Made by a program: the position numbers and the translations under genes
The notes under the pieces: generated by a model
Database searches by the model: none
What the model saw: only the letters and a program-made list of their open reading frames with translations
What the model was told of the DNA's origin: nothing
Part shown: one piece after another, positions 9,123-17,864 of the stretch
How the letters are laid out: each line of letters begins with the position of its first letter
Position numbering within the stretch: position 1 is the first letter of the stretch
Assembly (NCBI GenBank): GCA_963808545.1
Contig: CAWEGB010000006.1
Span: forward strand, 310,001-374,000
Length of the DNA stretch: 64,000 nt
From: JACVRW01 sp963808545
GTDB lineage: Bacteria > Actinomycetota > Thermoleophilia > Solirubrobacterales > Thermoleophilaceae
Direction: 5' to 3'

Positions 9123-9461
9123 TTACGGCAGCCCGTGGCGGGCGATCACGCGGTCGTAGTTCACGCGCATCAGCTCGATCACGTCGCGCACGTCCTCGTC
9201 GGTCTCGATCCGGCGGGCGCCGAAGCCCGGCTTGCCGGGGAAGACGGGGTGGTAGTCGATGCGCTGCTCCTCGAAGAGCCCGGTCCAGACCTCCTTGGGG
9301 AAGCCGAAGTGCGCAGTGCGGTCGCCGTGAAGGTGGCCGATCTCACGCCGGCCCACCTTGAAGGCAAACTCGCCGCGGCTACCGGGGCCCGCCTCGACAC
9401 CGGGCCAGCTGGTGACCTCGTCGGTGATCAGGCGGCTGGGGGAGGTCTCGGTCGTGGTCAT
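9123..9461 (-). CDS. DUF5519 (luciferase-like domain) small protein under a SoxR-type promoter
   Basis: A 112-residue soluble protein matching the small luciferase/DUF5519 family: EVTSWPGVEAGPGSRGEFAF, then KVGRREIGHLHGDRTAHFGF and PKEVW, with His-rich GHLHGD conserved. No enzymatic activity is established for stand-alone members and they are not true luciferases. The gene is monocistronic. Its minus-strand promoter has TTGACT, a 19-base spacer and TAGTCT 7 bases before the ATG; the spacer contains an AGCTCAA/TTGAAGT type dyad like a SoxR box. This implies redox-stress induction by the SoxR encoded at 30638. Oversized 19-base spacers are the hallmark of MerR-family promoters. Confidence 0.8.
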   Translation of the reverse strand: MTTTETSPSRLITDEVTSWPGVEAGPGSRGEFAFKVGRREIGHLHGDRTAHFGFPKEVWTGLFEEQRIDYHPVFPGKPGFGARRIETDEDVRDVIELMRVNYDRVIARHGLP

Positions 9462-9468
9462 GGTCGAC

Positions 9469-9499
9469 AGACTACAAGCTCAAGTTAGGTTGAAGTCAA
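9469..9499 (-). promoter_or_regulatory. MerR/SoxR-type promoter with embedded SoxR box
   Basis: On the minus strand: -35 TTGACT (9499-9494), 19-base spacer, -10 TAGTCT (9474-9469), 7 bases, ATG. The spacer region carries the dyad AGCTCAAGTTAGGTTGAAGT (9477-9496), 15 of 18 positions like the known SoxR consensus CCTCAAGTTAACTTGAGG. The same outer heptamers recur at 30590-30609 before soxR. Confidence 0.7.
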
Positions 9500-9527
9500 G
9501 GGCGGGAGGGCCGCAACCGAACGGCGA

Positions 9528-10364
9528 CTAGGGCCAGCCGTCCACGAACAGGTCAAGCACCGGTTCGGCGTCCTCCGATGCCGAGTACCGCTCGAGGTCG
9601 GTGATCCCTGCTTCGGCCAGGACCTCGTCGTCGAGAAATGCGTTGCCGGTGCAGGTGCGCGGGTCGCGCGAGAGAATCTCCAGGGCGGCGTCGCCCATGA
9701 TCTCCGGCGTGCGGGAGCGGACCATCGCCTCGTCACCGCCCAACAGGTTCTGAACCGCCGCTGTGGCGATGATCGTTCGCGGCCACAGGCAATTGGCGGC
9801 CACGCCGCGCTCGGCCTCGTCGGCGGCTACGCCGAGCGTGAGCATCGTCATGCCCATCTTCGAGAGCGTGTAGGCGCTGTGGCCGCGCAGCCAGCGCGGG
9901 TCGGCGGACAGCGGCGGAGACAGCGTCAGCACGTGGCCATGTTCCGACTCGCGCAGGTGTGGAAGGCAGGCTCGGGTGACCACGAACGTGCCGCGCGAGT
10001 TGATCTGCTGCATCAGGTCGAAACGCTTGAGCTCCAAGTCGCCCATCGAGGCCAGGTTGATCGCGCTGGCGTTGTTGACCACCATGTCGATGGCGCCGAA
10101 GCGCTCGACGGCCTGGGCGACAGCGCTCTCCACGCCCTCGCCGTCGCGGACGTCACCCACGATCGGCAGTGCCTCGCCGCCCGCCGCCTCGATCTCCTCG
10201 GCTGCGGTGTAGATCGTTCCCGGGAGCTTCGGATGAGGCTCCGCCGTCTTGGCCATGAAGGCCACGCGGGCGCCCTCCCGAGCCGCGCGCACGGCGATGG
10301 CGAGCCCGATGCCGCGGCTGCCGCCGGACATGAAGATGGTGCGACCGTCCAGCGCGTTCGCCAC
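9528..10364 (-). CDS. Short-chain dehydrogenase/reductase (HSDL2-like)
   Basis: A 278-residue SDR. The cofactor motif is FMSGGSRGIGLAIA (TGxxxGxG variant), the NNAS motif is VVNNASAIN, the active-site serine is in LTLSPPLS and the catalytic pair is YTLSKMGM (Y-x3-K). The segment TAAEEIEAAGGEALPIVGDV and a long insertion before NLLGG match the HSDL2-type SDRs found in fatty-acid and steroid metabolism. Substrate unknown. The GTG start shares its first base with the pntB stop (TAGTG), so it is the last gene of the transhydrogenase operon and may draw on the NADPH pool set by that enzyme. Confidence 0.85.
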   Translation of the reverse strand: MANALDGRTIFMSGGSRGIGLAIAVRAAREGARVAFMAKTAEPHPKLPGTIYTAAEEIEAAGGEALPIVGDVRDGEGVESAVAQAVERFGAIDMVVNNASAINLASMGDLELKRFDLMQQINSRGTFVVTRACLPHLRESEHGHVLTLSPPLSADPRWLRGHSAYTLSKMGMTMLTLGVAADEAERGVAANCLWPRTIIATAAVQNLLGGDEAMVRSRTPEIMGDAALEILSRDPRTCTGNAFLDDEVLAEAGITDLERYSASEDAEPVLDLFVDGWP

Positions 10365-11782
10365 TAGAGCTCCTTGACCTCGGAGAGCACCGCCGCGACC
10401 GACTCCTTGGCGTCGCCGAACAGCAGCGCAGTGTTGTCGTTGTAGAAGAGCGGGTTGTCGATGCCCGCGAAGCCGGTGTTCATCGAGCGTTTCAGGACGA
10501 TCACCTGGGCGGCCTTGTCGACGTCGAGGATGGGCATTCCGTAGATGGGTGAACCCTCGTTCTCGCGGGCCGCAGGGTTGGTCACGTCGTTGGCGCCGAT
10601 CACGAGGGCGACGTCGGTCTGGGGGAACTCCGGGTTGATCTCGTCCATCTCCTTGAGATGGTCGTAGGGCACGTCGGCCTCGGCCAGCAGCACGTTCATG
10701 TGACCCGGCATGCGACCGGCCACGGGGTGAATGGCGTAGTCCACCCGGATGCCGCGCTTCTCGAGCTCGTCGGCCAGCTCGCGCACGGTGTGCTGAGCCT
10801 GTGCCACGGCCATCCCGTAGCCGGGCGCCACCACCACCTTCGACGCGTAGGCGAGCTGGATGGCCACGTCGGCGGCCCCGGTGGAGCGCACCGGCTTGGC
10901 CTCGCCGTCCTCGCCGGTGGCGCCCGAGGTGACGGTCACGCCGCCGAAGCCGCCGGCCAGGATGTTCACGATCGAGCGGTTCATGGCCTCGGCCATCTGC
11001 GTGGTGAGGATCGTGCCGGAGGCGCCCACGAGCATGCCGGCGACGATCAGCGCGACGTTGTCGAGCGCCATTCCCGCCGCGGCCGCCGACAGCCCGGTGA
11101 AGGCGTTGAGCAGGGAGATCACGACCGGCATGTCGGCCCCGCCGATCGGCAGCACGAAGAGGTTGCCGAGGATCGCCGCTCCCACCAGGATGGCGAGGAA
11201 CAGCAGCTCCGACTCGGTGCCCGCGGCAATGGCCACCGCGCAGCCCACCACCGCCAGCAGCAGGACGATGTTGATGATCTGCTGCCCTGGCAGCTGGATC
11301 GGGCGGCCCGGCAGGATCTCCTGCAGCTTGCCGAAGGCGATGTTCGAGCCCCAGAAGGAGACCGAGCCGATGATGGCCGCGAGAAGGATCGGGACCAGGG
11401 TCTCGAGCTCCGGGTTGCCGCCCAGCAGCTCGAGCTCGTCGCGGTACTCCACGAACGCGATCAGCGCCACCGCCCCGCCGCCCACGCCGTTGAACAGCGC
11501 GACCATCTGGGGCATCGCGGTCATCTTCACGCTGCGCGCCGCGGGTACGCCCACCGCCGTGCCGATCGCGATGCCCAGCGCGATCAGCAGGTAGTCGCCG
11601 ACGAACTCGTAGAGCAGGGTGGCCACCACGGCGATGGCCATGCCCACCGCGGCGATCATGTTGCCGCGCCGGGCGGTGCGCGGGTGGTTCAGGAAGCGCA
11701 GGCCGACGATGAAGCAGACGAAGGCCACGAGGTAGAGGACCCGGATGAAGTCCGGGTCCTGGAGGAAGGAGGCGGTGTACAT
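10364..11782 (-). CDS. pntB: NAD(P)+ transhydrogenase, beta subunit
   Basis: A 472-residue membrane protein (domains II and III). About nine membrane helices occupy residues 1-270, and the C-terminal NADP(H)-binding domain III starts after a linker: YASKVVVAPGYGMAVAQAQH, then a conserved VDYAIHPVAGRMPGHMNVLL and the lid region ALVIGANDVTNPAA. It couples proton entry to hydride transfer from NADH to NADP+, supplying NADPH. It lies 3 bases after pntAB and overlaps the downstream SDR. The length agrees with bacterial PntB (about 460). Confidence 0.95.
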   Translation of the reverse strand: MYTASFLQDPDFIRVLYLVAFVCFIVGLRFLNHPRTARRGNMIAAVGMAIAVVATLLYEFVGDYLLIALGIAIGTAVGVPAARSVKMTAMPQMVALFNGVGGGAVALIAFVEYRDELELLGGNPELETLVPILLAAIIGSVSFWGSNIAFGKLQEILPGRPIQLPGQQIINIVLLLAVVGCAVAIAAGTESELLFLAILVGAAILGNLFVLPIGGADMPVVISLLNAFTGLSAAAAGMALDNVALIVAGMLVGASGTILTTQMAEAMNRSIVNILAGGFGGVTVTSGATGEDGEAKPVRSTGAADVAIQLAYASKVVVAPGYGMAVAQAQHTVRELADELEKRGIRVDYAIHPVAGRMPGHMNVLLAEADVPYDHLKEMDEINPEFPQTDVALVIGANDVTNPAARENEGSPIYGMPILDVDKAAQVIVLKRSMNTGFAGIDNPLFYNDNTALLFGDAKESVAAVLSEVKEL

Positions 11783-11785
11783 CCC

Positions 11786-12064
11786 CTAGTCGCGCCTCTT
11801 GAACATCTCCAGCATGCGGTCGGTGACCAGGAACCCGCCGACGATGTTGATCGTGCCGAACGCGATGGCGATCACCAGCAGCAGCTCGTTGAGGAAGCCC
11901 TCGGTCTCGCCGATCAGGAGCAGGCCGCCCAGCAGCACGATGCCGTGGATGGCGTTGGTGGCCGACATCAACGGCGTGTGCAGCGTGTTCGGCACCTTCG
12001 AGATCACCTCGAAGCCGACGAACGCGGCCAGCACGAGGATGGTCAGCTCGGTCAGAAGATCCAT
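11786..12064 (-). CDS. pntAB: NAD(P)+ transhydrogenase, alpha subunit part 2 (membrane)
   Basis: 92 residues with three to four membrane helices; it forms part of proton-channel domain II. Conserved segments GFEVISKVPNTLHTPLMSAT and NAIHGIVLLGG are characteristic of the PntA2 (PntAB) subunit. In enterobacteria this piece is fused to the NAD(H)-binding domain, whereas here it is a separate gene, as in Rhodospirillum and many actinobacteria. It begins 6 bases after the pntAA stop and ends 3 bases before pntB. Confidence 0.95.
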   Translation of the reverse strand: MDLLTELTILVLAAFVGFEVISKVPNTLHTPLMSATNAIHGIVLLGGLLLIGETEGFLNELLLVIAIAFGTINIVGGFLVTDRMLEMFKRRD

Positions 12065-12070
12065 CTGCGA

Positions 12071-13231
12071 CTACCTCCGCGGGACATCCAGCCCCGCGCT
12101 CTGAGACTGAGCTCCGCCTCCGGCCGCTTCGCGGGCCCGCTCGTGGACGATCTCGCCCTCCCTCGTGATGCAGGCGCCCGCGATGACCTCGTCGTCGAAG
12201 TCGAGTACGAGCTCGCCCTCCTTGACCATCAGCTCGAGCAGCGACTGCACGTTCCGGGCGTACAGAGAGGAGGCGTGATCGGGCATGGACGCCGGCAGGT
12301 TGACCGGCCCCACCAGGGTGACCCCCTCCTTGACGACCGTCTGGCCGGCCTCGGTCAGCTCGCAGTTGCCGCCGGTCTCGGCGGCCAGATCGACGATCAC
12401 CGATCCGGGGGCCATGTTGCGCACGGCCTGCTCGGTCACGAGCAGAGGAGCGCGCCGGCCGGGCACCGCGGCGGTGGAGATGACCACGTCCATCTTCCCG
12501 ATCTCCACGGCCAGCAGATCGCGCTGCCTGGCCTGCTCCTCGTCGGTCAGCTGGCGGGCGTAGCCGCCCGCGGCCTCGGCGTCCTCGAGGCCCATGTCGA
12601 GCTCGAGGAAGCGCGCGCCGAGCGACTCGATCTGCTCCTTGACCGCCGAGCGCACGTCGAAGGCCTGGACGATCGCGCCGAGGCGCCTGGTGGTGGCGAT
12701 CGCCTGCAGTCCCGCAACCCCGGCGCCGAGCACGAGCACCTTGGCCGGCCGCACCGTGCCCGCCGCGGTGGTCAGCATCGGGAAGAAGCGCGGCAGCTCC
12801 TGCGCGGCGATCTGCGCGGCTCGGTAGCCGGCCACGGTGGCCTGGGAGGACAGCGCGTCCATGGACTGGGCCCGGCTGATTCGCGGGATGGCCTCCATGG
12901 CGAAGCTGGTGACGCCCGCCTCCGCCAGCGCGCGAATGGTGTCGCCCGCGGTGAGCGGCTGGAGGAAGCCGATCAGCACCGCGTTCTCGCCCAGCCGGCC
13001 GATCTCCTCGGCGCTCGGGGGCGCCACCTTGGCCACCACGTCGCCCGACCAGCCGTCTCCGACCGTGGCACCCGCCTCCACGTAGGCCTCGTCGAGCTGG
13101 TGAGCCGCGTCACCCGCACCCGTCTCGATGGTCACCTCGAGGCCGGCCTTGACCAGCCGGTCGGCCACCTCGGGCACGACAGCGACACGGGTCTCGCCCG
13201 CGGCGACCTCCTTGGGTACCGAGAAGTTCAT
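12071..13231 (-). CDS. pntAA: NAD(P)+ transhydrogenase, alpha subunit part 1 (NAD-binding)
   Basis: 386 residues, soluble domain I that binds NAD(H). The family opening NFSVPKEVAAGETRVAVVPE, the RxxxPQ/Rossmann region VLVLGAGVAGLQAIATTRRL, and the segment DVVISTAAVPGRRAPLLVT are the alanine dehydrogenase/PNT signatures. It works with PntAB and PntB at the cytoplasmic membrane. It heads the operon; a TAGAGT box about 30 bases upstream on the minus strand is a plausible -10, leaving a short leader. Divergent from the DUF1254 gene. Confidence 0.95.
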   Translation of the reverse strand: MNFSVPKEVAAGETRVAVVPEVADRLVKAGLEVTIETGAGDAAHQLDEAYVEAGATVGDGWSGDVVAKVAPPSAEEIGRLGENAVLIGFLQPLTAGDTIRALAEAGVTSFAMEAIPRISRAQSMDALSSQATVAGYRAAQIAAQELPRFFPMLTTAAGTVRPAKVLVLGAGVAGLQAIATTRRLGAIVQAFDVRSAVKEQIESLGARFLELDMGLEDAEAAGGYARQLTDEEQARQRDLLAVEIGKMDVVISTAAVPGRRAPLLVTEQAVRNMAPGSVIVDLAAETGGNCELTEAGQTVVKEGVTLVGPVNLPASMPDHASSLYARNVQSLLELMVKEGELVLDFDDEVIAGACITREGEIVHERAREAAGGGAQSQSAGLDVPRR

Positions 13232-13280
13232 AAGCCTGGGAGCAGGGATCGGGGGGCGGGCACTCTAGCCGAGCCCGGGT

Positions 13281-13286
13281 TACCCT
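13281..13286 (+). promoter_or_regulatory. Leaderless-type -10 box (TACCCT)
   Basis: TACCCT followed by 7 bases and the GTG start at 13294. Confidence 0.4.
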
Positions 13287-13293
13287 GTCGCGC

Positions 13294-14757
13294 GTGCCGC
13301 GCCGCCTGGCCCTCCTCGCCTGCACCGCCGCCGCCCTGGCCGCCGCGCTCCCGGGAGGCACCGCGGCCGCCGCGCCGAGTGTTCCCGAGTGCGTGCTCGG
13401 AGGCGGCCCGAAGGCCACGCGCGATTTCTACCGCTCGGAGCTCGAGCGAGCCGAGAAGCGCTTCGGTGGCAGCCCGAGCGCGCGGCGCGCTTTCAGCCTT
13501 GGGCTGGCCGCCTACGTGTACGGCCTCGGGCCGGTCTCGGTGGAGCGCACCGTTCAGCGCTTCCCCGAGAACCAGCTGGTGAGCATCGGCGCGCTCACCA
13601 ACCCGGCGGTGCAGACGGTGGTCCTGCCCAACGTGGACACCACCTACACGGTGGGCCGCCTGAACCTCGCCGCCGGGCCCCGGGTGTTCGACGTGCCTGA
13701 CACCGCCGGTCGCTACTACGTGATCCAGTACCTCGACGCGTACTCGAACACGTTCGCCTACGTGGGCCGGCGGACCACCGGCACGCGCGCCGGCTCGTAC
13801 GCTCTCGTCGGGCCCGGTTTCTCCGGTGCCCTCCCGTCCGGGGTGAAGAGGATTCAGAGCCCCACGAACCTCGTGTGGGTGCTGGGCCGAACCCTGGTCA
13901 AGAGCCGGGCCGACCTCGCTCCGGTAACCGAACTGATGCGCGGCTACCGCGTGACCGCCCTGGCCGGCTGGGCCGCCGGTGCCCGCCAGGCGCCACTGGT
14001 GCTCTCGGCCTTCCCGGCCCAGCCGCCGACCGTCATTCCCACCGGCCTGGCCTTCCTCGACGCCGTCGGGGCGGTCGTCGGAGCCAACCCGCCGACCGCC
14101 GGCGACGCCTGCGCGCTGCGCGCGTTCGCCTCGGCCGGCATCGGACCCGGTCGAGCTCCCAGCCGGGCCGCCGGCGGCGAGGTCAGGGCGGCGCTCGAGG
14201 CGGCCGTGGCGGCCGGCCCGGCGCTGGTGGAGCGGGCCGAGCGGCGGGAGAACCGCCGCAGCCGGGCCCGCAACAACGGCTGGCTCCTGGCGGGGCGCTT
14301 CATCGGCGACTACGGGAGCAACTGGCTCGGCCGCGCGGTCATCGCCCGCACCGCGCTCGGAGCCAACACGCGGCCGGAGACCGTCTATCCGCTGGCGCTG
14401 ACCGATTCCCGTGGCCGTCCGCTGCGAGGGCGCCACCGCTACACCCTGCGTTTCCCGCGTGGGCAGCTGCCGCCGGTGGGCGCCTTCTGGTCGCTCACCA
14501 TGTACGACGACAAGCGCTTCCTGGTGGACAACCCGATCGACCGCTACGCCGTCGGCGACCGCACGCCGGGCCTGCGGCGCGGCAAGGACGGCTCACTCAC
14601 CATCCACATCGGCCGGACCGCCCCGCGAGGCACCGCCGCGCGCGCCAACTGGCTGCCCTCTCCCGCCGGCCGCTTTCGCCTCGCCATGCGTCTCTACGAG
14701 CCCAAGCGAAGCGTGCTCAGGGAGCGCTGGCGGCCGCCGCCACTGCGGCGCCGGTAG
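13294..14757 (+). CDS. Exported DUF1254/DUF1214 domain protein
   Basis: A 487-residue protein with an N-terminal signal peptide (MPRRLALLACTAAALAAALP, Ala-rich, then GGTAAAAP with a likely cleavage site). The DUF1254 domain (about 55-190) contains FPENQLVSIGALTNPAVQTV and the motif PNVDTTYTVGRLNLAAGPRV with YYVIQYLDAYSNTFAYVGRR. The C-terminal DUF1214 domain carries YTLRFPRGQLPPVGAFWSLT and MYDDKRFLVDNPIDRYAVGD. Proteins of this type are secreted or periplasmic and their function is unknown. GTG start set by the -10 box 7 bases upstream. It stands alone between pnt and kor. Confidence 0.85.
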   Translation: MPRRLALLACTAAALAAALPGGTAAAAPSVPECVLGGGPKATRDFYRSELERAEKRFGGSPSARRAFSLGLAAYVYGLGPVSVERTVQRFPENQLVSIGALTNPAVQTVVLPNVDTTYTVGRLNLAAGPRVFDVPDTAGRYYVIQYLDAYSNTFAYVGRRTTGTRAGSYALVGPGFSGALPSGVKRIQSPTNLVWVLGRTLVKSRADLAPVTELMRGYRVTALAGWAAGARQAPLVLSAFPAQPPTVIPTGLAFLDAVGAVVGANPPTAGDACALRAFASAGIGPGRAPSRAAGGEVRAALEAAVAAGPALVERAERRENRRSRARNNGWLLAGRFIGDYGSNWLGRAVIARTALGANTRPETVYPLALTDSRGRPLRGRHRYTLRFPRGQLPPVGAFWSLTMYDDKRFLVDNPIDRYAVGDRTPGLRRGKDGSLTIHIGRTAPRGTAARANWLPSPAGRFRLAMRLYEPKRSVLRERWRPPPLRRR

Positions 14758-14796
14758 ACCCGCCGCGAAGTCGTGTGACCCGGCCGCGTGCCTGGG

Positions 14797-14802
14797 TACA
14801 CT
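14797..14802 (+). promoter_or_regulatory. Possible -10 box of korAB (TACACT)
   Basis: TACACT lies 30 bases before the korA ATG at 14833, in the 75-base gap after the DUF1254 gene. It would give a leader of about 24 bases. An ATG only two bases after the box is out of frame with korA. Confidence 0.3.
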
Positions 14803-14832
14803 CGATGTTCGGCCTGGTTCAGCGGCCGATCA

Positions 14833-16665
14833 ATGGAAGAGAAGACCCTCGAGAAGCTCGATCGCGTCGTCGTCCGGTTTGCAGGTGACTCCGGGGACGG
14901 CATGCAACTCACGGGCAGCCGCTTCACCGACGCCACCGCCGTGGTGGGCAACGACCTCGCCACGCTGCCGGACTTTCCCGCTGAGATCCGCGCGCCGGCC
15001 GGCACCCCGCACGGCGTCTCGGCCTTCCAGATCCACTTCGCCTCGCGCGACATCCTCACGCCGGGCGACCATCCCAACGTCCTCGTGGCCATGAACCCGG
15101 CCGCGCTGATCACCAACGTGGGCACGCTCGAGAAGGGCGGCACGGTGATCGTCAACGAGGACGGCTTCACCGACCACAACCTGCGCAAGGCGGGCTACGA
15201 GTCGAATCCGCTCGAGGACGAGTCGCTCGACGACTACAGCGTCTTCCGCGTGCCGATGACCTCGATGACCGTGCGCGCCACGGAGGAGATCGACGGCATC
15301 ACCCCGCGCGACGCGGCGCGCTGCAAGAACCTGTTCGCGCTCGGCCTGGTGTCCTGGATGTACGGACGGCCGACCGAGCCCACGGTCGCCTGGGTGGAGG
15401 CCAAGTTCGCGGACAAGCCGCAGCTGGCCGCGGCCAACCTGGCCGCCTTCCGCGCGGGCTACAACTTCGGCGAGACGGCCGAGCTGCTGGCGGTGCACTA
15501 CGAGGTGGACCCGGCGCCGGCGGCGCCGGGCACCTACCGCAACGTCAACGGCGCGCAGGCGATGGCCTACGGGCTGATCGCGGCCAGCATCCAGTCAGGC
15601 CTGCCGCTGTTCTACGCCAGCTACCCGATCACCCCCGCCTCGGAGCTGTTGCACGGCCTGTCGCGCTACCAGAAGCTCGGCGTGCGCACCGTCCAGGCCG
15701 AGGACGAGATCGCCGCGGTGAACATGGCCCTGGGCGCAGCCTTCGCGGGCCACCTCGGCGTGACCGCCACGAGCGGTCCGGGGATGGACCTCAAGGCGGA
15801 GACGGTCAGCCTGGCCGTGGCGTACGAGCTCCCGCTGCTGGTGATCGACGTTCAGCGCGCCGGACCCTCGACCGGCATGCCGACCAAGACGGAGGCGGCC
15901 GATCTGATGATGGCGCTGTACGGGCGTCACGGCGAGTCGCCGCTGCCGGTGGTGGCCGCCCGCACGCCGTCCGACTGCTTCCACGCGGCCATCGAGGCGG
16001 CCCGCATCGCGGTCGCCCACCGGACCCCCGTGGTCCTGCTCAGCGACACCTTCCTGGCCAACTCGTCCGAGCCGTGGAAGCTGCCCGACGTGGACAGCCT
16101 GCCCACGATCGACCCCAACTTTGCCACCGACCCGACGGGCTTCATGCCCTACGCGCGCGACGGCAAGCTCGCCCGTCCCTGGGCGGTGCCCGGCACTCCG
16201 GGGCTGCGCCACCGCATCGGCGGCCTCGAGAAGGAGGACGGCAGCGGCAACATCTCCTACTCGCCCGCCAACCACGAGCACATGACTCATCTGCGCGCGG
16301 AGCGGGTGGCTCGCGTGAGCGTCCCGGACATCGAGGTCGACGACCCCGATGGCGACGCCACGCTGCTCGTGCTCGGCTGGGGGTCGAGCTACGGCGCGAT
16401 TCAGGGCGCCGCCCGGCGGCTGCGACGCGAGAAGGGGTTGAAGCTCGCCACGGCCCACATCGGCCATCTCAACCCACTTCCGGGCAACACCGAGGAGGTG
16501 TTGCGCTCCTACGAGCGGGTGCTGGTGCCCGAGATGAACATGGGCCAGCTGGTGAAGATCCTGCGCGCCGAGTACCTGGTGGACTGCGAGAGCTTCACCA
16601 AGGTCGACGGCCTGCCCATCTTCACGCGCGACATGATGGAGCAGATCGAGGAGCGGATCGGATGA
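14833..16665 (+). CDS. korA: 2-oxoacid:ferredoxin oxidoreductase, alpha subunit (gamma-alpha fusion)
   Basis: 610 residues. The N-terminal 190 residues are the gamma domain (VVVRFAGDSGDGMQLTGSRF), fused to the alpha pyruvate/2-oxoglutarate domain (NGAQAMAYGLIAASIQSGLP, then YPITPASELLHGLSRY and VQAEDEIAAVNMALGAAFAG). With KorB it oxidatively decarboxylates a 2-oxo acid, probably 2-oxoglutarate, to the acyl-CoA while reducing ferredoxin. This gamma-alpha fusion with a separate TPP subunit is the actinobacterial KorAB arrangement. The start is taken at MEEKTLEKL; an upstream in-frame ATG at 14788 is less likely. ATGA overlap with korB. Confidence 0.92.
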   Translation: MEEKTLEKLDRVVVRFAGDSGDGMQLTGSRFTDATAVVGNDLATLPDFPAEIRAPAGTPHGVSAFQIHFASRDILTPGDHPNVLVAMNPAALITNVGTLEKGGTVIVNEDGFTDHNLRKAGYESNPLEDESLDDYSVFRVPMTSMTVRATEEIDGITPRDAARCKNLFALGLVSWMYGRPTEPTVAWVEAKFADKPQLAAANLAAFRAGYNFGETAELLAVHYEVDPAPAAPGTYRNVNGAQAMAYGLIAASIQSGLPLFYASYPITPASELLHGLSRYQKLGVRTVQAEDEIAAVNMALGAAFAGHLGVTATSGPGMDLKAETVSLAVAYELPLLVIDVQRAGPSTGMPTKTEAADLMMALYGRHGESPLPVVAARTPSDCFHAAIEAARIAVAHRTPVVLLSDTFLANSSEPWKLPDVDSLPTIDPNFATDPTGFMPYARDGKLARPWAVPGTPGLRHRIGGLEKEDGSGNISYSPANHEHMTHLRAERVARVSVPDIEVDDPDGDATLLVLGWGSSYGAIQGAARRLRREKGLKLATAHIGHLNPLPGNTEEVLRSYERVLVPEMNMGQLVKILRAEYLVDCESFTKVDGLPIFTRDMMEQIEERIG

Positions 16666-17708
16666 CGGCGGGCGGCAACGGCCACACCAATGGCGGCGAC
16701 GTGCTCAAGCTGACCAAGGCGGACTTCTCCTCCGATCAGGAGACGCGCTGGTGCCCCGGCTGCGGCGACTACGCCGTGCTGGCCTCGGTCCAGTCGTTCA
16801 TGCCCGAGCTGGGCATCCCGCCGGACAAGATCGTGTTCGTCACGGGCATCGGCTGCGCCGGCCGCTTTGTCTACTACATGGACACCTACGGGATGCACGG
16901 CATCCACGGCCGCGCTCCGGCGCTGGCCACCGGCGTGGCCACTTCGCGTCCCGACCTGTCGGTGTGGGTGGTGGCCGGCGACGGGGACGCCCTGTCGATC
17001 GGCGGCAACCACCTGATTCACGCTCTGCGCCGCAACGTGCCGCTCAAGATCCTGCTGTTCAACAACCAGATCTACGGCCTGACCAAGGGGCAGTACTCGC
17101 CCACCAGCGAAGAGGGCAAGGTCACGAAGTCCACGCCCTTCGGCTCGCAGGACCACCCCTTCAACCCGGTCTCGCTGGCGCTCGGCGCCGAGGCCTCGTT
17201 CGTGGCCCGCAGCGTGGACACCGACAAGCCGCACCTGGCCGAGACGCTCCGCGCCGCCGCGGCCCACGAGGGCACGGCCCTGGTCGAGATCTACCAGAAC
17301 TGCAACGTGTTCAACGACGGCGCCTTCGACGCCGTGCGGGCCAAGGGTCAGCGCGAGGTCAACCAGATCCGCCTCGTCCACGGCGAGCCGATCCGCTTCG
17401 GCGCCGAGAGCGAACGCGGCGTGGCGCGCGGCGCCGACGGCCGCCTCGAGCTGGTCAACGTGGCCGATGTCGGTGAGGACGCCATCCTCGTCCACGACGC
17501 CGAGCGCCCGGAGCCGAGCCTCGCCTTCGAGCTGGCCCACCTGGCCTCACGGCCCACCGGGCCCACCCCGATCGGCGTGTTCCGCTCAGTGTCGCGTCCC
17601 GTGTACGGGGAGGAGCTGGCCCTCGAGCTCGAGCGCCGGCGCGCCGACGTGGGTCGCGAGCAGCTCCACGAGCTGCTGCATTCGGGCGATACCTGGACCG
17701 TTTCCTAG
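16662..17708 (+). CDS. korB: 2-oxoacid:ferredoxin oxidoreductase, beta subunit (TPP-binding)
   Basis: 348 residues. Thiamine-pyrophosphate subunit: the cluster cysteines WCPGCGDYA near residue 28, the downstream cysteine in VTGIGCAGR, and the TPP/Mg motif VVAGDGDALSIGGNHLIHA followed by LLFNNQIYGLTKGQYSPTS. It forms the catalytic complex with KorA. The last 100 residues (from VNQIRLVHGEPIRFG on) are the C-terminal extension common in actinobacterial members. 2-Oxoglutarate is the likeliest substrate, pyruvate cannot be excluded. Overlaps korA by 4 bases. Confidence 0.92.
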   Translation: MTAGGNGHTNGGDVLKLTKADFSSDQETRWCPGCGDYAVLASVQSFMPELGIPPDKIVFVTGIGCAGRFVYYMDTYGMHGIHGRAPALATGVATSRPDLSVWVVAGDGDALSIGGNHLIHALRRNVPLKILLFNNQIYGLTKGQYSPTSEEGKVTKSTPFGSQDHPFNPVSLALGAEASFVARSVDTDKPHLAETLRAAAAHEGTALVEIYQNCNVFNDGAFDAVRAKGQREVNQIRLVHGEPIRFGAESERGVARGADGRLELVNVADVGEDAILVHDAERPEPSLAFELAHLASRPTGPTPIGVFRSVSRPVYGEELALELERRRADVGREQLHELLHSGDTWTVS

Positions 17709-17778
17709 CTCCGCTCGGGCCCTGCGCGGCTGACCGGCGTGGTCCGATTGGCAGTGAGGGAGTTGGTCCGGAGGGGTT

Positions 17779-17816
17779 CCGGAAGAAAGTCACCCTATGA
17801 GGCACCTAACTTCCGG
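17779..17816. terminator. Weak hairpin in the korB/GNAT convergent gap
   Basis: CCGGAAG and CTTCCGG form a 7-bp stem around a 24-base loop within the 156-base gap 17709-17864, which otherwise shows nothing recognisable. A terminator is expected here because the flanking genes converge, but the structure is poor. Confidence 0.25.
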
Positions 17817-17864
17817 GACCCCCAACCGAGCCGTTGTTGCTAGCGCAGAGGGAGCCGAGCCCGC

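Noticed and set aside
10658..13582. A very long open frame (about 970 codons) on the + strand opposite the pnt genes
   Set aside because: It is the antisense shadow of pntB/pntAB/pntAA in GC-rich DNA: composition is His/Arg/Gly repeats and the minus-strand genes carry all conserved motifs.
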